A stretch of DNA of 64,000 nt from Pontibacillus marinus BH030004 = DSM 16465 (GTDB taxonomy: Bacteria > Bacillota > Bacilli > Bacillales > BH030062), in assembly GCF_000425225.1 (NCBI RefSeq), contig NZ_KE384334.1, positions 1-64,000 of the forward strand, in the 5' to 3' direction. Shown here piece after piece: positions 16,713-25,246 of this stretch. The notes under the pieces are model-generated. The model saw nothing but the letters and a program-made list of their open reading frames with translations, was not told the DNA's origin and made no database searches. Each line of letters opens with the position of its first letter. Position 1 is the first letter of the stretch. The position numbers were made by a program, and so were the translations under genes.

Positions 16713-17561
16713 TTATTGATGGTGATATTTCATATCTGTAAGTATAGAATTAATCTTATCCAAACGCTCTTTTGTTTTACCTGGATTTCTAATGGCTACT
16801 GCACTGATAAGATAATCTGCAACAAACATAGCCGGAACAGCTGAATTGTGGAATGCGATACTGTCAGAATTTGATGGAATTACTAAATCTGAATACTTCA
16901 CAATTGGTGAAGAATAATTATCAGTTATCGCTATTACTTTCGCTCCGTTTTCTTTGGCCCTATAAACTAACTCAATAATTCTTTTAGCGTACCTCGGAAA
17001 TGTTGTTACAATGATTAAATCTGAGGATGTAAAACTAACAACTTTGTCAATCCAGTCACTAAGATCAGCCAAAATTAATTCACAATTACCAAGTAAGCGG
17101 TTAAAGCCATGAGTTAAATACTGGGCAACTGGCATTCCACTTCTAACACTTGTACAGTAAATTCTTTCAGCAGATACGATCATTTCTATTGTTTCATTTA
17201 ATGTGCTTGTAGAAATCATTTCAACTGTAGATTGAATATTGTTAATTTGGTGCTCAACATAACTTGTCCATAAATCATCTGAATCGAGACCTTTTAAATT
17301 TGCTTCTAAACGACTTTGTGGAGCAGTTTGACTTCGAAAATGTTCCTGAAGACCTTTTTGAAATTCAGTATAACCTGAATAACCAAGACTATAAGTTAAT
17401 CTCATTATTGTGGTAGTACTAGTCCCAACTATTCCTGCAAGTTGATCAACCGTTAAAAATGCTACATCCATAGGCTTTTTCAAAATGTAGTCAGCTACTT
17501 TTCGCTGTGCTTCCGTTAAATCTGATATTTTGTTAATTAAATTTGATATTGGATTTTCCAT
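16713..17561 (-). CDS. RpiR/MurR-family transcriptional regulator
   Basis: 282 residues. The N-terminal helix-turn-helix (about 1-75, with TVDQLAGIVGTSTTTIMRLTY) is followed by a SIS phosphosugar-binding domain (about 115-260; IYCTSVRSGMPVAQY and AKVIAITDNYSSPI). Such regulators sense a sugar-like phosphate or acid and bind DNA as dimers. It is monocistronic, has its own terminator and lies directly upstream of the Tct operon, so it is the probable local regulator. A perfect dyad in its own promoter region suggests autoregulation. Confidence 0.88.
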   Translation of the reverse strand: MENPISNLINKISDLTEAQRKVADYILKKPMDVAFLTVDQLAGIVGTSTTTIMRLTYSLGYSGYTEFQKGLQEHFRSQTAPQSRLEANLKGLDSDDLWTSYVEHQINNIQSTVEMISTSTLNETIEMIVSAERIYCTSVRSGMPVAQYLTHGFNRLLGNCELILADLSDWIDKVVSFTSSDLIIVTTFPRYAKRIIELVYRAKENGAKVIAITDNYSSPIVKYSDLVIPSNSDSIAFHNSAVPAMFVADYLISAVAIRNPGKTKERLDKINSILTDMKYHHQ

Positions 17562-17645
17562 TGTATTTCCCCTATTTAAAAGTCATATGTAAAATTTATT
17601 ATTTATTGACACTAGAGAGTTTTTTATATTTCATATGAGTTCATA

Positions 17646-17678
17646 GTATCACTTTAATATAGGTTATTAAAGTGATAC
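17646..17678. promoter_or_regulatory. 14-bp perfect dyad, candidate RpiR operator
   Basis: GTATCACTTTAATA at 17646-17659 and TATTAAAGTGATAC at 17665-17678 are perfect inverted repeats with a five-base spacer, 85-117 bases upstream of the rpiR-type start. No T-tract follows on either strand, so it looks like an operator rather than a terminator. Confidence 0.6.
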
Positions 17679-17810
17679 ATAACACCATAAGTATATTAAG
17701 AATCTGGTCTGAATCCTAATGTGTACCCTAAACTCCTCATCAAAATGACCTCCAAATCTTAAGGAATATTATTATTAATTCCACTACATATTTCATATAG
17801 TAAGCACTTT

Positions 17811-17860
17811 GGGACAAGTACATTGTCCATTTAAGATTTAAAAGAAGATGTATATGTCCC
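17811..17860. repeat. GGGACAAGTACAT hairpin repeat
   Basis: GGGACAAGTACAT at the left pairs imperfectly with ATGTATATGTCCC at 17848-17860. It belongs to the family at 8536-8585, and the stretch 17700-17926 holds no supported gene. Confidence 0.5.
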
Positions 17861-17891
17861 TCCGTCCTGCTGAGATCAATCATCCTTAAAA

Positions 17892-17921
17892 AAACGAACC
17901 TACCCGCAAGTAAGTTCGTTT
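17892..17921 (-). terminator. Terminator of the amidohydrolase operon
   Basis: AAACGAACCTAC and GTAAGTTCGTTT pair with one mismatch, followed on the minus strand by a run of seven T. It lies just past the amidohydrolase stop. Confidence 0.75.
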
Positions 17922-17926
17922 TCGCT

Positions 17927-18781
17927 TCATAATAATTGATCAACCTTAGGAAATAGTCCCTCCGCATTCCTATAAAACACGTTTTTATGATGCTTCTCCG
18001 GCACCAGCGCCCCTATAAATTCAGCATAATCCTTAATTGGCGCTAAAGGCCAGTCTGAACCAAAGAGCAATTTTTCATAATGACCACAGTACGTTAAAGC
18101 ATGTCTGACATGATAAAAATAGTTTCCTTCTAGCTTCCTCTCAAGCGTACTTTTCGTTCCAACCACCCAACCAGACAGATCGGCATACATATTCGGATTT
18201 TTATAAACGATCTCGGCTCCCGTTAACACCCATGGATCACCTAAGTGAGCCATCATAAAATTCACATCTCTACGCATTACAGCTACTTCATCTAGTGTTA
18301 GAGGGTGTGAGTATTTCAGCAAACCCCGCTCTGAGTATGTATCACCCGTGTGAAAGACAACCGGAACATTATAAGCAGCGGCCAGATCATAAACCGGTTG
18401 ATAGATTTCATCTGTTGCATAGTATGGATAATAGCCAAGATAAATTTTGATCCCGACGACCTCTGGTTTTTGCAGTTCTTTTTCCAAACGATCTAATCCA
18501 GGCTGATCTAAAAGATAGGGATTCACCCCTGGGCAGACAGCTACTCTAGTAGGTAATGACTCCTCTAGGTCTAGCCTCATAGGAGAAGAAGCATGGTGGT
18601 CAGGAAACCCCATTTCTGGAGTTTCCGTCACACCCATACCAATTGCACATGCAATGTTTCCCTCTTCCATTTCTTTCGTTAAGCCTTTTCCTGAATAGTC
18701 AACGTGAGATAGTTTTCTGGCTGTGTATTTGAATGTTTCGATATCTGAGAAGTGGATGTGTGCATCAATGATTTTCATCAT
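17927..18781 (-). CDS. Amidohydrolase-2 family metal-dependent hydrolase
   Basis: 284 residues with a TIM-barrel amidohydrolase pattern: DAHIHF (metal His-x-His) at the start, VVFHTGD and MMAHLGDPW in the middle strands, and FGSDWPL with the catalytic Asp near 240. Family members hydrolyse or decarboxylate lactones and carboxylic acids, such as 4-carboxymuconolactone-type or sugar lactone substrates. It starts six bases after the giant GNAT-fusion gene, with AGGTAGG as ribosome site, so the two form an operon and may act on the same compound. Confidence 0.85.
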   Translation of the reverse strand: MMKIIDAHIHFSDIETFKYTARKLSHVDYSGKGLTKEMEEGNIACAIGMGVTETPEMGFPDHHASSPMRLDLEESLPTRVAVCPGVNPYLLDQPGLDRLEKELQKPEVVGIKIYLGYYPYYATDEIYQPVYDLAAAYNVPVVFHTGDTYSERGLLKYSHPLTLDEVAVMRRDVNFMMAHLGDPWVLTGAEIVYKNPNMYADLSGWVVGTKSTLERKLEGNYFYHVRHALTYCGHYEKLLFGSDWPLAPIKDYAEFIGALVPEKHHKNVFYRNAEGLFPKVDQLL

Positions 18782-18787
18782 CTACAC

Positions 18788-21700
18788 CTACCTAAACGAA
18801 AGCCCGTGAAATGGATGATTGTCATGAGACTGTTCATCCTCATCAAAAAATAGAATCGTAGGATTTAGCGAGATTACATCACCTGAAGTTGCAGACCATT
18901 TTTGCGATGTTTCTACAAGACATACTTCTGGATTTAAATACAAGCCTTCCTCCTCATTATCAGTGGGATGAATCATGTGAATCTTTTCATCTCGTTCATC
19001 TGATCCTACTGTAACGCTCGGCGCACTCTTCATGAGATATTCTTCTACACCAGCATAGTAGGTGTGGAAGACGCCCTCTGTTTTCTTGTTCGTAAAGCAA
19101 GAAGAGAGCTTTTCTGCCGGTTTAAAGAATGCCTCTAAATCCAATATCTCATCTGTGAACGTTCGATTTGAGCCTTGATCTACTTCTGCGTAAATCGCGA
19201 GCACAGGCACTTCAGGTAGTGTTAGTGCATATTGGCGAAGCGTAACACCCTTCATTTCCTCGTGCTCGGTTATCGAAGTCTTTAGGCAAAGGCCTTTCCA
19301 TTCGTTACCGAGGTGGTCCTCTTTTGTCATCGGTTTCACTTCTGTTTTTTCTTTTCGCATCGAGTATGGGCTAACTTTTCGTAAATTGTAGCTTAACCCA
19401 CCTCCCCATGGATTCCACCACGCTTTTGGTCCTGGCTCAGGGTACTGATGGTGTAATGCCTCGTTCCCGTTATAGGTCAGAGAAAAGATGCCTGGATAAT
19501 ATTCTGAAGATGCTTTAAAGGACAGAACCCCATTATTTACTGTCCAGCGATCCTCTTCTTGATTCACTTCAATCTCTCGCTTTCCTTTCACAAGCTGCAG
19601 AGTTTGAAGTTCTGCTTTTTGCCCTTTTGAACGGAATTTTCCTGAAACTTCTTTTACTCCAGGAGATTGATAGTCTAATTGAATATCGATTTGATTCACA
19701 CCATCATCTTCGGTTGTCTCTTTGATATACGTTTGTTCGTCGTGTTGAACCGTTAATGTACCAGAGACATGAGGTGTAAACTTGGAACGAAAAGCGAAAT
19801 TGACCTTTTCACCAACTGTTGATATAAATCTATTCTTTTCAGCCTCTAGTGCAAAAGAGGATACTTCCTTCAGATCTTTTACTTCTTCACCTAACACGAG
19901 TTCTCGCCAATCTGACCAGGAAGTGGCTACATTTACACCGATTTGAATAGGTCCGAAACATTTTTTCTCATTTGGTTGTAGTGTTTCAGCTTGATATTCA
20001 ATTCCAAAACGCCAACTATCTTTCTTTAGTAAGGCGTCTTCAGACCATGACAATCCCTTTGTCTCACCACTTGGTTTAGACAAGAAAAGCCATTTCTCTG
20101 AGATTTCCTTTTCACGGATCAATTCGAAAAACGGAATAGTCCTTTCTCGATCAACCATTACGCCCTCTCTCAACGGAAGTGTGATACCTCCTAATTCGGC
20201 AATAATCGGTTGTTTTAGGAAAAGCTCTCTTTTTTCATCGGTACTGTTATTCAATAATTCATGTTTTACCTCAACCATGCCATCCCCATAAATGCTGTAG
20301 TAGGTATTGAGCAATACGGAAGAAAAGGCTTGGGACTCTAATGTCGTTTTGATTACAAAGGCTTCTGGAAGCTCAATGTATTCAACGGCCCTTGCTTCCT
20401 GTTTGGACAGTTCTTCACTATATGGCTTCCCAATTTTAGGAGAGATGAACGTCATTGGTTCCTCCTTGGAACGAACGGATCCAATTCTCACCAGGTTGTT
20501 TCGTTTTTGAATCTCAACATAATTCGGACCATTATAGCCGTACCATTTGTCTTCGGTTTCGCCACCAAATTTTGCGCCAAAGCCTGGGAATGCCAATGTT
20601 AGTTTTGTAGTGAATGAAAGCTCTTCACCACTTGAACGTTGGACACGTACTTGAACGTCTTCTGTTAGGAAACCATTCTTAAGCAATCGACACGGTAACG
20701 GAAGGGAAACACGTCCTTTGCCTTTTACCTTCGTGCTCACCTCTAAGTTCTCCCATTCCACCACATCGTTATTTGGAAGGTTTAACATCCATGTAGAGTC
20801 TTCATCAATTTGACTTTCCATATCGAGATATAATGTGCCCTTTTGATTCGGCCTCCAGTTCTTTGTTACAGAACGGAGATCAAGTTTTCCCATTTTTATT
20901 GGGAAAACACCCATTTGAAAAGGAAGTGTCGAACCGTTCACTTTTATATTTGACCCAATCACAGGGTGCGTTTTCCAAGGGTTTGGTTCATTCTTCGGCA
21001 TGGAGATGCTTACAGGAAGTTTTCCAACCCACTCATCAGTCACTTGAACGTCCTCTGCGGATTTTTGTTCTACAATGCCTGATGAGTTATCGGAAATGGA
21101 TACCTGACATGGTTTAGATGTCTTATTAACAACACGGTAAGTTGCCTGATGCTCTTCATTTTCAAGCAGTTTAAAAGCAGGAAGGTTCATTTCAACTAAA
21201 AGGTCCTCTGTCTCAATGAGGCGAATCCCTCTTCCTGTTCGCTCAAATTGAATGCGAACAAACTCATCGCCTGCTTCCCACTTGTACTCATAAAACGTAT
21301 AGTCACCATCTTTTATTCCATCTGGCTTAATTTCGATAGGACGCTGGCTAGTCTCGTACCAATCATGCTTTTCAAAGAAAGGACGTAGCCAATCAATTTG
21401 TAAAACCTGAGGCAGGAAGTTCATCAGGTGTGTGGTATCGTCACGATCCTCCCAAAAGAACCCTACCTTTTTATATAAAGGAACCGCTTTTGTATTTCCC
21501 GGCCATGTAAATAGATCAAGACGTGGCCAGCCGTACTTTACGGTTTTATCGATTGATTCTAATAACATCTTCTTCCCGAGCTTTAATCCTTGATACTCAG
21601 GATGTACATTGATAATCGATATATAAAGCGCTCCGACATCTTCTCTATATTCAGAGAGTCCGCAATACCCTACGACCTTATCGTCAACAAGGGCAAGGAA

Positions 21701-21865
21701 AGTATCAAGATGGATAGAGTTGGCTTCCTCTTCAATCACCTCTTGTTCAGTGGTAACCGATTTGTCACCACCCCAATTCTCACCACTCTCATTCCACATT
21801 TGCGCAACACTTTTTGCGTAATCATCATGATATTCAACAATCTGTACTTTTTCTAACGTCTGCAT
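18788..21865 (-). CDS. Giant GNAT acetyltransferase/beta-sandwich fusion protein
   Basis: 1025 residues. Residues 1-155 form a GNAT domain: VHPEYQGLKLGKKML is the acetyl-CoA motif A and YKKVGFFWED is motif B. The rest is a long beta-rich region with no membrane segment or signal. Around residues 770-820, NGVLSFKASSEYYPGIFSL and PKAWWNPWGGGLSYN resemble a galactose-mutarotase-like sugar-binding sandwich. The start ATG 21865 has CGGAGG upstream. It could acetylate a sugar bound by the sandwich, or recognise cell-surface glycan fragments; neither is shown. Proteins of this length and layout occur in some Bacillaceae, but no function is known to me. Confidence 0.75.
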   Translation of the reverse strand: MQTLEKVQIVEYHDDYAKSVAQMWNESGENWGGDKSVTTEQEVIEEEANSIHLDTFLALVDDKVVGYCGLSEYREDVGALYISIINVHPEYQGLKLGKKMLLESIDKTVKYGWPRLDLFTWPGNTKAVPLYKKVGFFWEDRDDTTHLMNFLPQVLQIDWLRPFFEKHDWYETSQRPIEIKPDGIKDGDYTFYEYKWEAGDEFVRIQFERTGRGIRLIETEDLLVEMNLPAFKLLENEEHQATYRVVNKTSKPCQVSISDNSSGIVEQKSAEDVQVTDEWVGKLPVSISMPKNEPNPWKTHPVIGSNIKVNGSTLPFQMGVFPIKMGKLDLRSVTKNWRPNQKGTLYLDMESQIDEDSTWMLNLPNNDVVEWENLEVSTKVKGKGRVSLPLPCRLLKNGFLTEDVQVRVQRSSGEELSFTTKLTLAFPGFGAKFGGETEDKWYGYNGPNYVEIQKRNNLVRIGSVRSKEEPMTFISPKIGKPYSEELSKQEARAVEYIELPEAFVIKTTLESQAFSSVLLNTYYSIYGDGMVEVKHELLNNSTDEKRELFLKQPIIAELGGITLPLREGVMVDRERTIPFFELIREKEISEKWLFLSKPSGETKGLSWSEDALLKKDSWRFGIEYQAETLQPNEKKCFGPIQIGVNVATSWSDWRELVLGEEVKDLKEVSSFALEAEKNRFISTVGEKVNFAFRSKFTPHVSGTLTVQHDEQTYIKETTEDDGVNQIDIQLDYQSPGVKEVSGKFRSKGQKAELQTLQLVKGKREIEVNQEEDRWTVNNGVLSFKASSEYYPGIFSLTYNGNEALHHQYPEPGPKAWWNPWGGGLSYNLRKVSPYSMRKEKTEVKPMTKEDHLGNEWKGLCLKTSITEHEEMKGVTLRQYALTLPEVPVLAIYAEVDQGSNRTFTDEILDLEAFFKPAEKLSSCFTNKKTEGVFHTYYAGVEEYLMKSAPSVTVGSDERDEKIHMIHPTDNEEEGLYLNPEVCLVETSQKWSATSGDVISLNPTILFFDEDEQSHDNHPFHGLSFR

Positions 21866-21895
21866 ATTACTACCTCCGAGCTATTTTATCGTTCG

Positions 21896-21952
21896 CTAAT
21901 GCCCAAACATCACCATTTCCTTATATTTACTCATTGTGATAATACTGATCAT
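21896..21952 (-). CDS. Possible 18-residue leader peptide
   Basis: ATG 21952 opens an 18-codon frame (MISIITMSKYKEMVMFGH) with a perfect AAAGGAGGAG eight bases upstream. It ends 30 bases before the GNAT-fusion gene. The strong ribosome site suggests it is translated; it may be a regulatory leader or the remnant of a lost gene. Confidence 0.4.
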   Translation of the reverse strand: MISIITMSKYKEMVMFGH

Positions 21953-22069
21953 CACTAACTCCTCCTTTCAAATATGTATTGGAAAAATTATCATGCACAA
22001 TATATTTTATGGGGAACCGCCCACAAAGTAAAGAATATTCAGATAGAAATGAGGTTATGCATAAAAAAA

Positions 22070-22140
22070 GTGCCTGGCACCACCCGAACGGTGTCGAAAT
22101 GAGCGTTTCTGTTCGACATATTTCGGGGCGTGCCAGGCAC
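22070..22140. repeat. GTGCCTGGCAC hairpin repeat, copy A
   Basis: Outer arms GTGCCTGGCAC (22070-22080) and GTGCCAGGCAC (22130-22140) are perfect, flanked by A7 and TTTT. The inner part holds ACCCGAACGGTGTCGAA and TTCGACATATTTCGGG, a second dyad. Copies B-D are at 23397, 27324 and 28289. Confidence 0.8.
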
Positions 22141-22223
22141 TTTTCCTTAAATTTTTCTACTTATTGAATATCTCATGTGTTATCTTTATAAAGGTGAATA
22201 TTTTCAGAAGGGTTTGTACTCAT

Positions 22224-23339
22224 ATGTCCTATTCAGATATCATCCTTCTATTACTTGTTATTTTTATTGTCTATTATATAAAGAAGTTTATGTTTAAATC
22301 GGAACTTTCTCATAAAAACGTAACGTTTCCTTGGGAACAGATCACCTCCTTTTTAAAAGAAAATGGTGGTAATCATATATCCCATTTAATCTTGCTACAA
22401 GATAAAGAAATATTTTGGGGACAACAGCAAAGGGTGTTAATTGCTTATAAACGGATTGCTAATAAAGCAGTGGTATTAGGAGATCCTGTTGGAGAAAAAG
22501 CCTATATAAAAGAAGCTATAAAAGAGTTCTATGAATATAGTGAACAGAACGGATTAACGCCTATATTTTATCAAATCAGTCCTCAATTCATGCCATATTA
22601 TCATGAAACAGGCTATAAATTCCTAAAGCTAGGAGAAGAGGGGAAGGTTAACCTCCAAAGCTTTTCTATATCAGGGAAACAAGGGGCAAAATTACGAACA
22701 AGATTCAATAAATTTGCCCGGAATTCTTACACATTTAGTATTGTTTATCCTCCTTATACGGAAGAGATACTGGCAGAACTAAAGCTTGTTTCAGATTCAT
22801 GGTTAGGAACGCAGAAGGAGAAGGGGTTTTCAGTCGTATCTTTTTGTGAAGAATATGTTTCCTGTTATCCTATCGCCCTTTTATCTAACCCAGATGGCGA
22901 CATTATTGCCTTTGCAACATTAGCAACTGACTACAAAGAAACCATTATCATCGACTTAATGAGAAAAGCCTCAGATAGCCCTCATGGAACGATGGATGTA
23001 TTATTCATTCATATCTTCCAATGGGCAAAAGAAAAAGGCTATCAAACTTGTAGCCTTGGGATGGCACCTTTATCAAATGTTGGTGATTGTAAATATTCGC
23101 GTATAAGTGAAAAGCTTCTTCACTTTGCGTATCTCCATGGAAATAAAAAGTATAATTTTAAAGGACTAAAAACCTTTAAGGGGAAATTTGCTAGTAGCTG
23201 GGAACCGAAGTATTTAGCCTACCAAAAAACTTTTCTCCCTGTAATGCTTATACAGTTACTCTTACTCATTAATAAACAACCTGCTTCTAAATATAAGGTA
23301 GTAGAGAAAATAAAATATTTATTATCCAAAACAGGATAA
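22224..23339 (+). CDS. Phosphatidylglycerol lysyltransferase-like (MprF synthase domain, DUF2156) protein
   Basis: About 371 residues from ATG 22224 (AGAAGGG upstream; an in-frame TTG at 22164 has no ribosome site). One N-terminal membrane helix (about 5-25) anchors a soluble DUF2156 domain with GNAT-like folds. Seen: VVLGDPVGEKAYIKEAIKEF, YHETGYKFLKLGEEGKVNL and LGMAPLSNVGD, all hallmarks of the MprF C-terminal synthase. Full MprF has a multi-helix flippase in front, absent here. It probably transfers an amino acid from tRNA to a lipid or related acceptor at the inner membrane. A terminator follows at 23353. Confidence 0.82.
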   Translation: MSYSDIILLLLVIFIVYYIKKFMFKSELSHKNVTFPWEQITSFLKENGGNHISHLILLQDKEIFWGQQQRVLIAYKRIANKAVVLGDPVGEKAYIKEAIKEFYEYSEQNGLTPIFYQISPQFMPYYHETGYKFLKLGEEGKVNLQSFSISGKQGAKLRTRFNKFARNSYTFSIVYPPYTEEILAELKLVSDSWLGTQKEKGFSVVSFCEEYVSCYPIALLSNPDGDIIAFATLATDYKETIIIDLMRKASDSPHGTMDVLFIHIFQWAKEKGYQTCSLGMAPLSNVGDCKYSRISEKLLHFAYLHGNKKYNFKGLKTFKGKFASSWEPKYLAYQKTFLPVMLIQLLLLINKQPASKYKVVEKIKYLLSKTG

Positions 23340-23352
23340 TGCATGAAAGAAC

Positions 23353-23387
23353 AAAAGGCTTGGTTATCACGGTACCAAGCTTTTTTT
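23353..23387 (+). terminator. Terminator of the DUF2156 gene
   Basis: GGCTTGGT and ACCAAGC pair and are followed by seven T. A degraded second copy of this terminator and gene end is at 27405-27485. Confidence 0.75.
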
Positions 23388-23396
23388 GTTGTAAAT

Positions 23397-23467
23397 GTGC
23401 CTGGCACCACCCGAACGGTGTCGAATTGAGTGTTCATGTTCGACATATTCCGGGGCGTGCCAGGCAC
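23397..23467. repeat. GTGCCTGGCAC hairpin repeat, copy B
   Basis: Perfect outer arms GTGCCTGGCAC and GTGCCAGGCAC, with inner GTCGAA...TTCGAC dyad. It is about 90 percent identical to copy A by eye. Confidence 0.8.
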
Positions 23468-23548
23468 TTTTCTATACATTTAGGGACATATGTCCTTTCA
23501 TATCCATTCTTCTTCCTTTTAAATAGTATCAGGATAGGAGGATGTAAC

Positions 23549-23974
23549 ATGAAAGGTGCTTTATTTTCACTGTTTGGTGGATTATGTATTACCATGCAGG
23601 GGATTTTTAACGCAAGGATGAGTGACGCAATTGGTGGTTGGCATACAACTTCCATGGTTCACATTATTGCCTTTATCATAGCTATGTCTATATATATGAA
23701 TGTAAGAGATGGAAAAGGAAGAAGTTTTAAGAAGGTGCCCTTTTTATATTTGATTGGGGGATCATTTGGCGTTATTGTTGTCTTTTCAGAACTGACAGCG
23801 ATTCATAAAATAGGCCCAGCCTCTGCCATCGCCATACTTCTCGTTTCACAAATCCTAACAGCATTTGTTATAGAATCAAAAGGATGGTTCGGTGAAAGGA
23901 AAATTCCAATCACATTACGTCAGGGTGTGGGTCTTACGATGATGCTTGTCGGGGTTATCCTTTTCCAACTATAA
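23549..23974 (+). CDS. DMT-type DUF606 (YdcZ-like) transporter, first subunit
   Basis: 141 residues with four or five membrane helices and the DUF606 pattern (MQGIFNARMSD near residue 15; GPASAIAILLVSQILTAFVIE near 85). Such half-size DMT proteins probably pair to form a transporter. ATG 23549 has AGGAGG upstream. The next gene starts 17 bases later. Confidence 0.83.
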   Translation: MKGALFSLFGGLCITMQGIFNARMSDAIGGWHTTSMVHIIAFIIAMSIYMNVRDGKGRSFKKVPFLYLIGGSFGVIVVFSELTAIHKIGPASAIAILLVSQILTAFVIESKGWFGERKIPITLRQGVGLTMMLVGVILFQL

Positions 23975-23991
23975 AAGAAGGAGTTTATATT

Positions 23992-24687
23992 ATGAAAGAA
24001 ATACAGCCCACTCATATAGATTCCTACATGAAACAACATAAACTAGATGGATTATTTCCTGAGTATTTTCAAAACCATATCAAGTTATATCGTTTTCAGT
24101 CAGGAGATGTTCTTTTTTCAACTGGAGAAAAACTAAGTGAACTCTATTTTCTTGTAGAAGGGAAAATTAAGATTTTCACTTTATCTCCTGAAGGAAAGTC
24201 TTTGATTAATCGATTTAAGCGTCCACTCGCTCTTATTGGTGATGTTGAATATGTCAAAGGGACTGTGGTCATGAATTCAGTAGAGGCTGGCACGGATGGG
24301 TTCATGCTTGCAGCCCCTTTCTCTGAATTAGAAAAGCTTGAACAGGACCATCCCGCTTTTATACGTTTTTTACTGGAAACCGTTTCCCATAAATTTTATA
24401 CCGAATCTCATACGACGAGTATGCACATGCTCTACCCTGTTGAAGTCCGTCTTGCAAGCTATTTGTTATCAATCTCCTCTTTAGGGGAAGGGACGATGTT
24501 TCATCAGGAAATGAGAACTTCGAATTTAAGAGAGCTGGCAGAGTGGATCGGTACGAGTTACCGCCATCTGAACCGTGTTTTAAAGAAGATGGCTTCTGAC
24601 AATATTATTGAACGGTCTAATGGTACGATTATCATTCAAGATCTCGATAAACTCAGTACTCTAGCGAACGGGAATATTTATGAATAG
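23992..24687 (+). CDS. Crp/Fnr-family transcriptional regulator (YeiL-like)
   Basis: 231 residues: a cyclic-nucleotide-binding-type sensor domain (about 30-130; FQSGDVLFSTGEKLSELYFLVEG) and a C-terminal winged helix (about 165-225; RELAEWIGTSYRHLNRVLKKM). There is no four-cysteine Fe-S cluster at the N-terminus. It lies between two DUF606 genes, so it probably regulates them; the signal is unknown. AAGGAG precedes ATG 23992. Confidence 0.85.
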   Translation: MKEIQPTHIDSYMKQHKLDGLFPEYFQNHIKLYRFQSGDVLFSTGEKLSELYFLVEGKIKIFTLSPEGKSLINRFKRPLALIGDVEYVKGTVVMNSVEAGTDGFMLAAPFSELEKLEQDHPAFIRFLLETVSHKFYTESHTTSMHMLYPVEVRLASYLLSISSLGEGTMFHQEMRTSNLRELAEWIGTSYRHLNRVLKKMASDNIIERSNGTIIIQDLDKLSTLANGNIYE

Positions 24688-24698
24688 GAGAGCTTTTG

Positions 24699-25142
24699 AT
24701 GATAGGAATAGTATTAGCCATTATCGCTGGCATCTTAATTAGTCTTCAAAATGTATTTAATGCTCGAGTAAGAGAAAGAACGGGCCCTTGGGCTACAACG
24801 AGCCTTGTCCTGGGGCTTGGGCTTGTTTGTTCATTAGTCGTCTTTTTCTCCGTTGAGGATAAAAGTCTTCTTGAGTTCGGAGACGTGAACCCTATATTTT
24901 TGTTTGGCGGTGTCTTTGGTGTAGGCATCGTATTCTTTTTGATGAGAGGTGTAACGCTGATAGGACCAGCCTACGCAATCTCCATCGCCCTTATCTCCCA
25001 AATCCTTATTGCCTTTACCATTAATACAATTGGCTGGTTCGGCTTTGAAGCATCTGCTCTTTCTTGGCAGAAGCTACTTGGAATTACGTTATTGATTGGT
25101 GGCGTGCTTGTCTATAAGTTAGAAAAACAAGGTGATCATTAG
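24699..25142 (+). CDS. DMT-type DUF606 (YdcZ-like) transporter, second subunit
   Basis: 147 residues, a paralogue of the protein at 23549-23974 (LISLQNVFNARVRERTGPWAT; GPAYAISIALISQILIAFTI). Four or five membrane helices. ATG 24699 follows AGGAGAG by six bases; the TTG at 24696 is an alternative. The gene starts 11 bases after the regulator, so the three genes form one operon ending at the terminator at 25176. Confidence 0.83.
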   Translation: MIGIVLAIIAGILISLQNVFNARVRERTGPWATTSLVLGLGLVCSLVVFFSVEDKSLLEFGDVNPIFLFGGVFGVGIVFFLMRGVTLIGPAYAISIALISQILIAFTINTIGWFGFEASALSWQKLLGITLLIGGVLVYKLEKQGDH

Positions 25143-25175
25143 GGATTAAATATTCGATAATTTCTGAAGCCAAAA

Positions 25176-25201
25176 AAAAAGCACTAAAATAAGTGCTTTT
25201 T
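25176..25201. terminator. Bidirectional terminator
   Basis: AAAAAGCACT and AGTGCTTTTT form a stem with A and T tracts on both sides, between the convergent DUF606 operon and the SHMT-like gene. Confidence 0.8.
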
Positions 25202-25246
25202 TCTTTCGGTTAACTATAAACCTGTTTTAAACTCAATGCTAAAAGG

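Noticed and set aside
8598-17561. Sulfolactate (Suy/Com) pathway
   Set aside because: The Ldh2-type enzyme fits ComC, but no SuyAB or other sulfonate genes occur in the cluster.
17740-17967. 75-residue gene
   Set aside because: It overlaps a hairpin repeat, the terminator at 17892 and the amidohydrolase end, and has no ribosome site.
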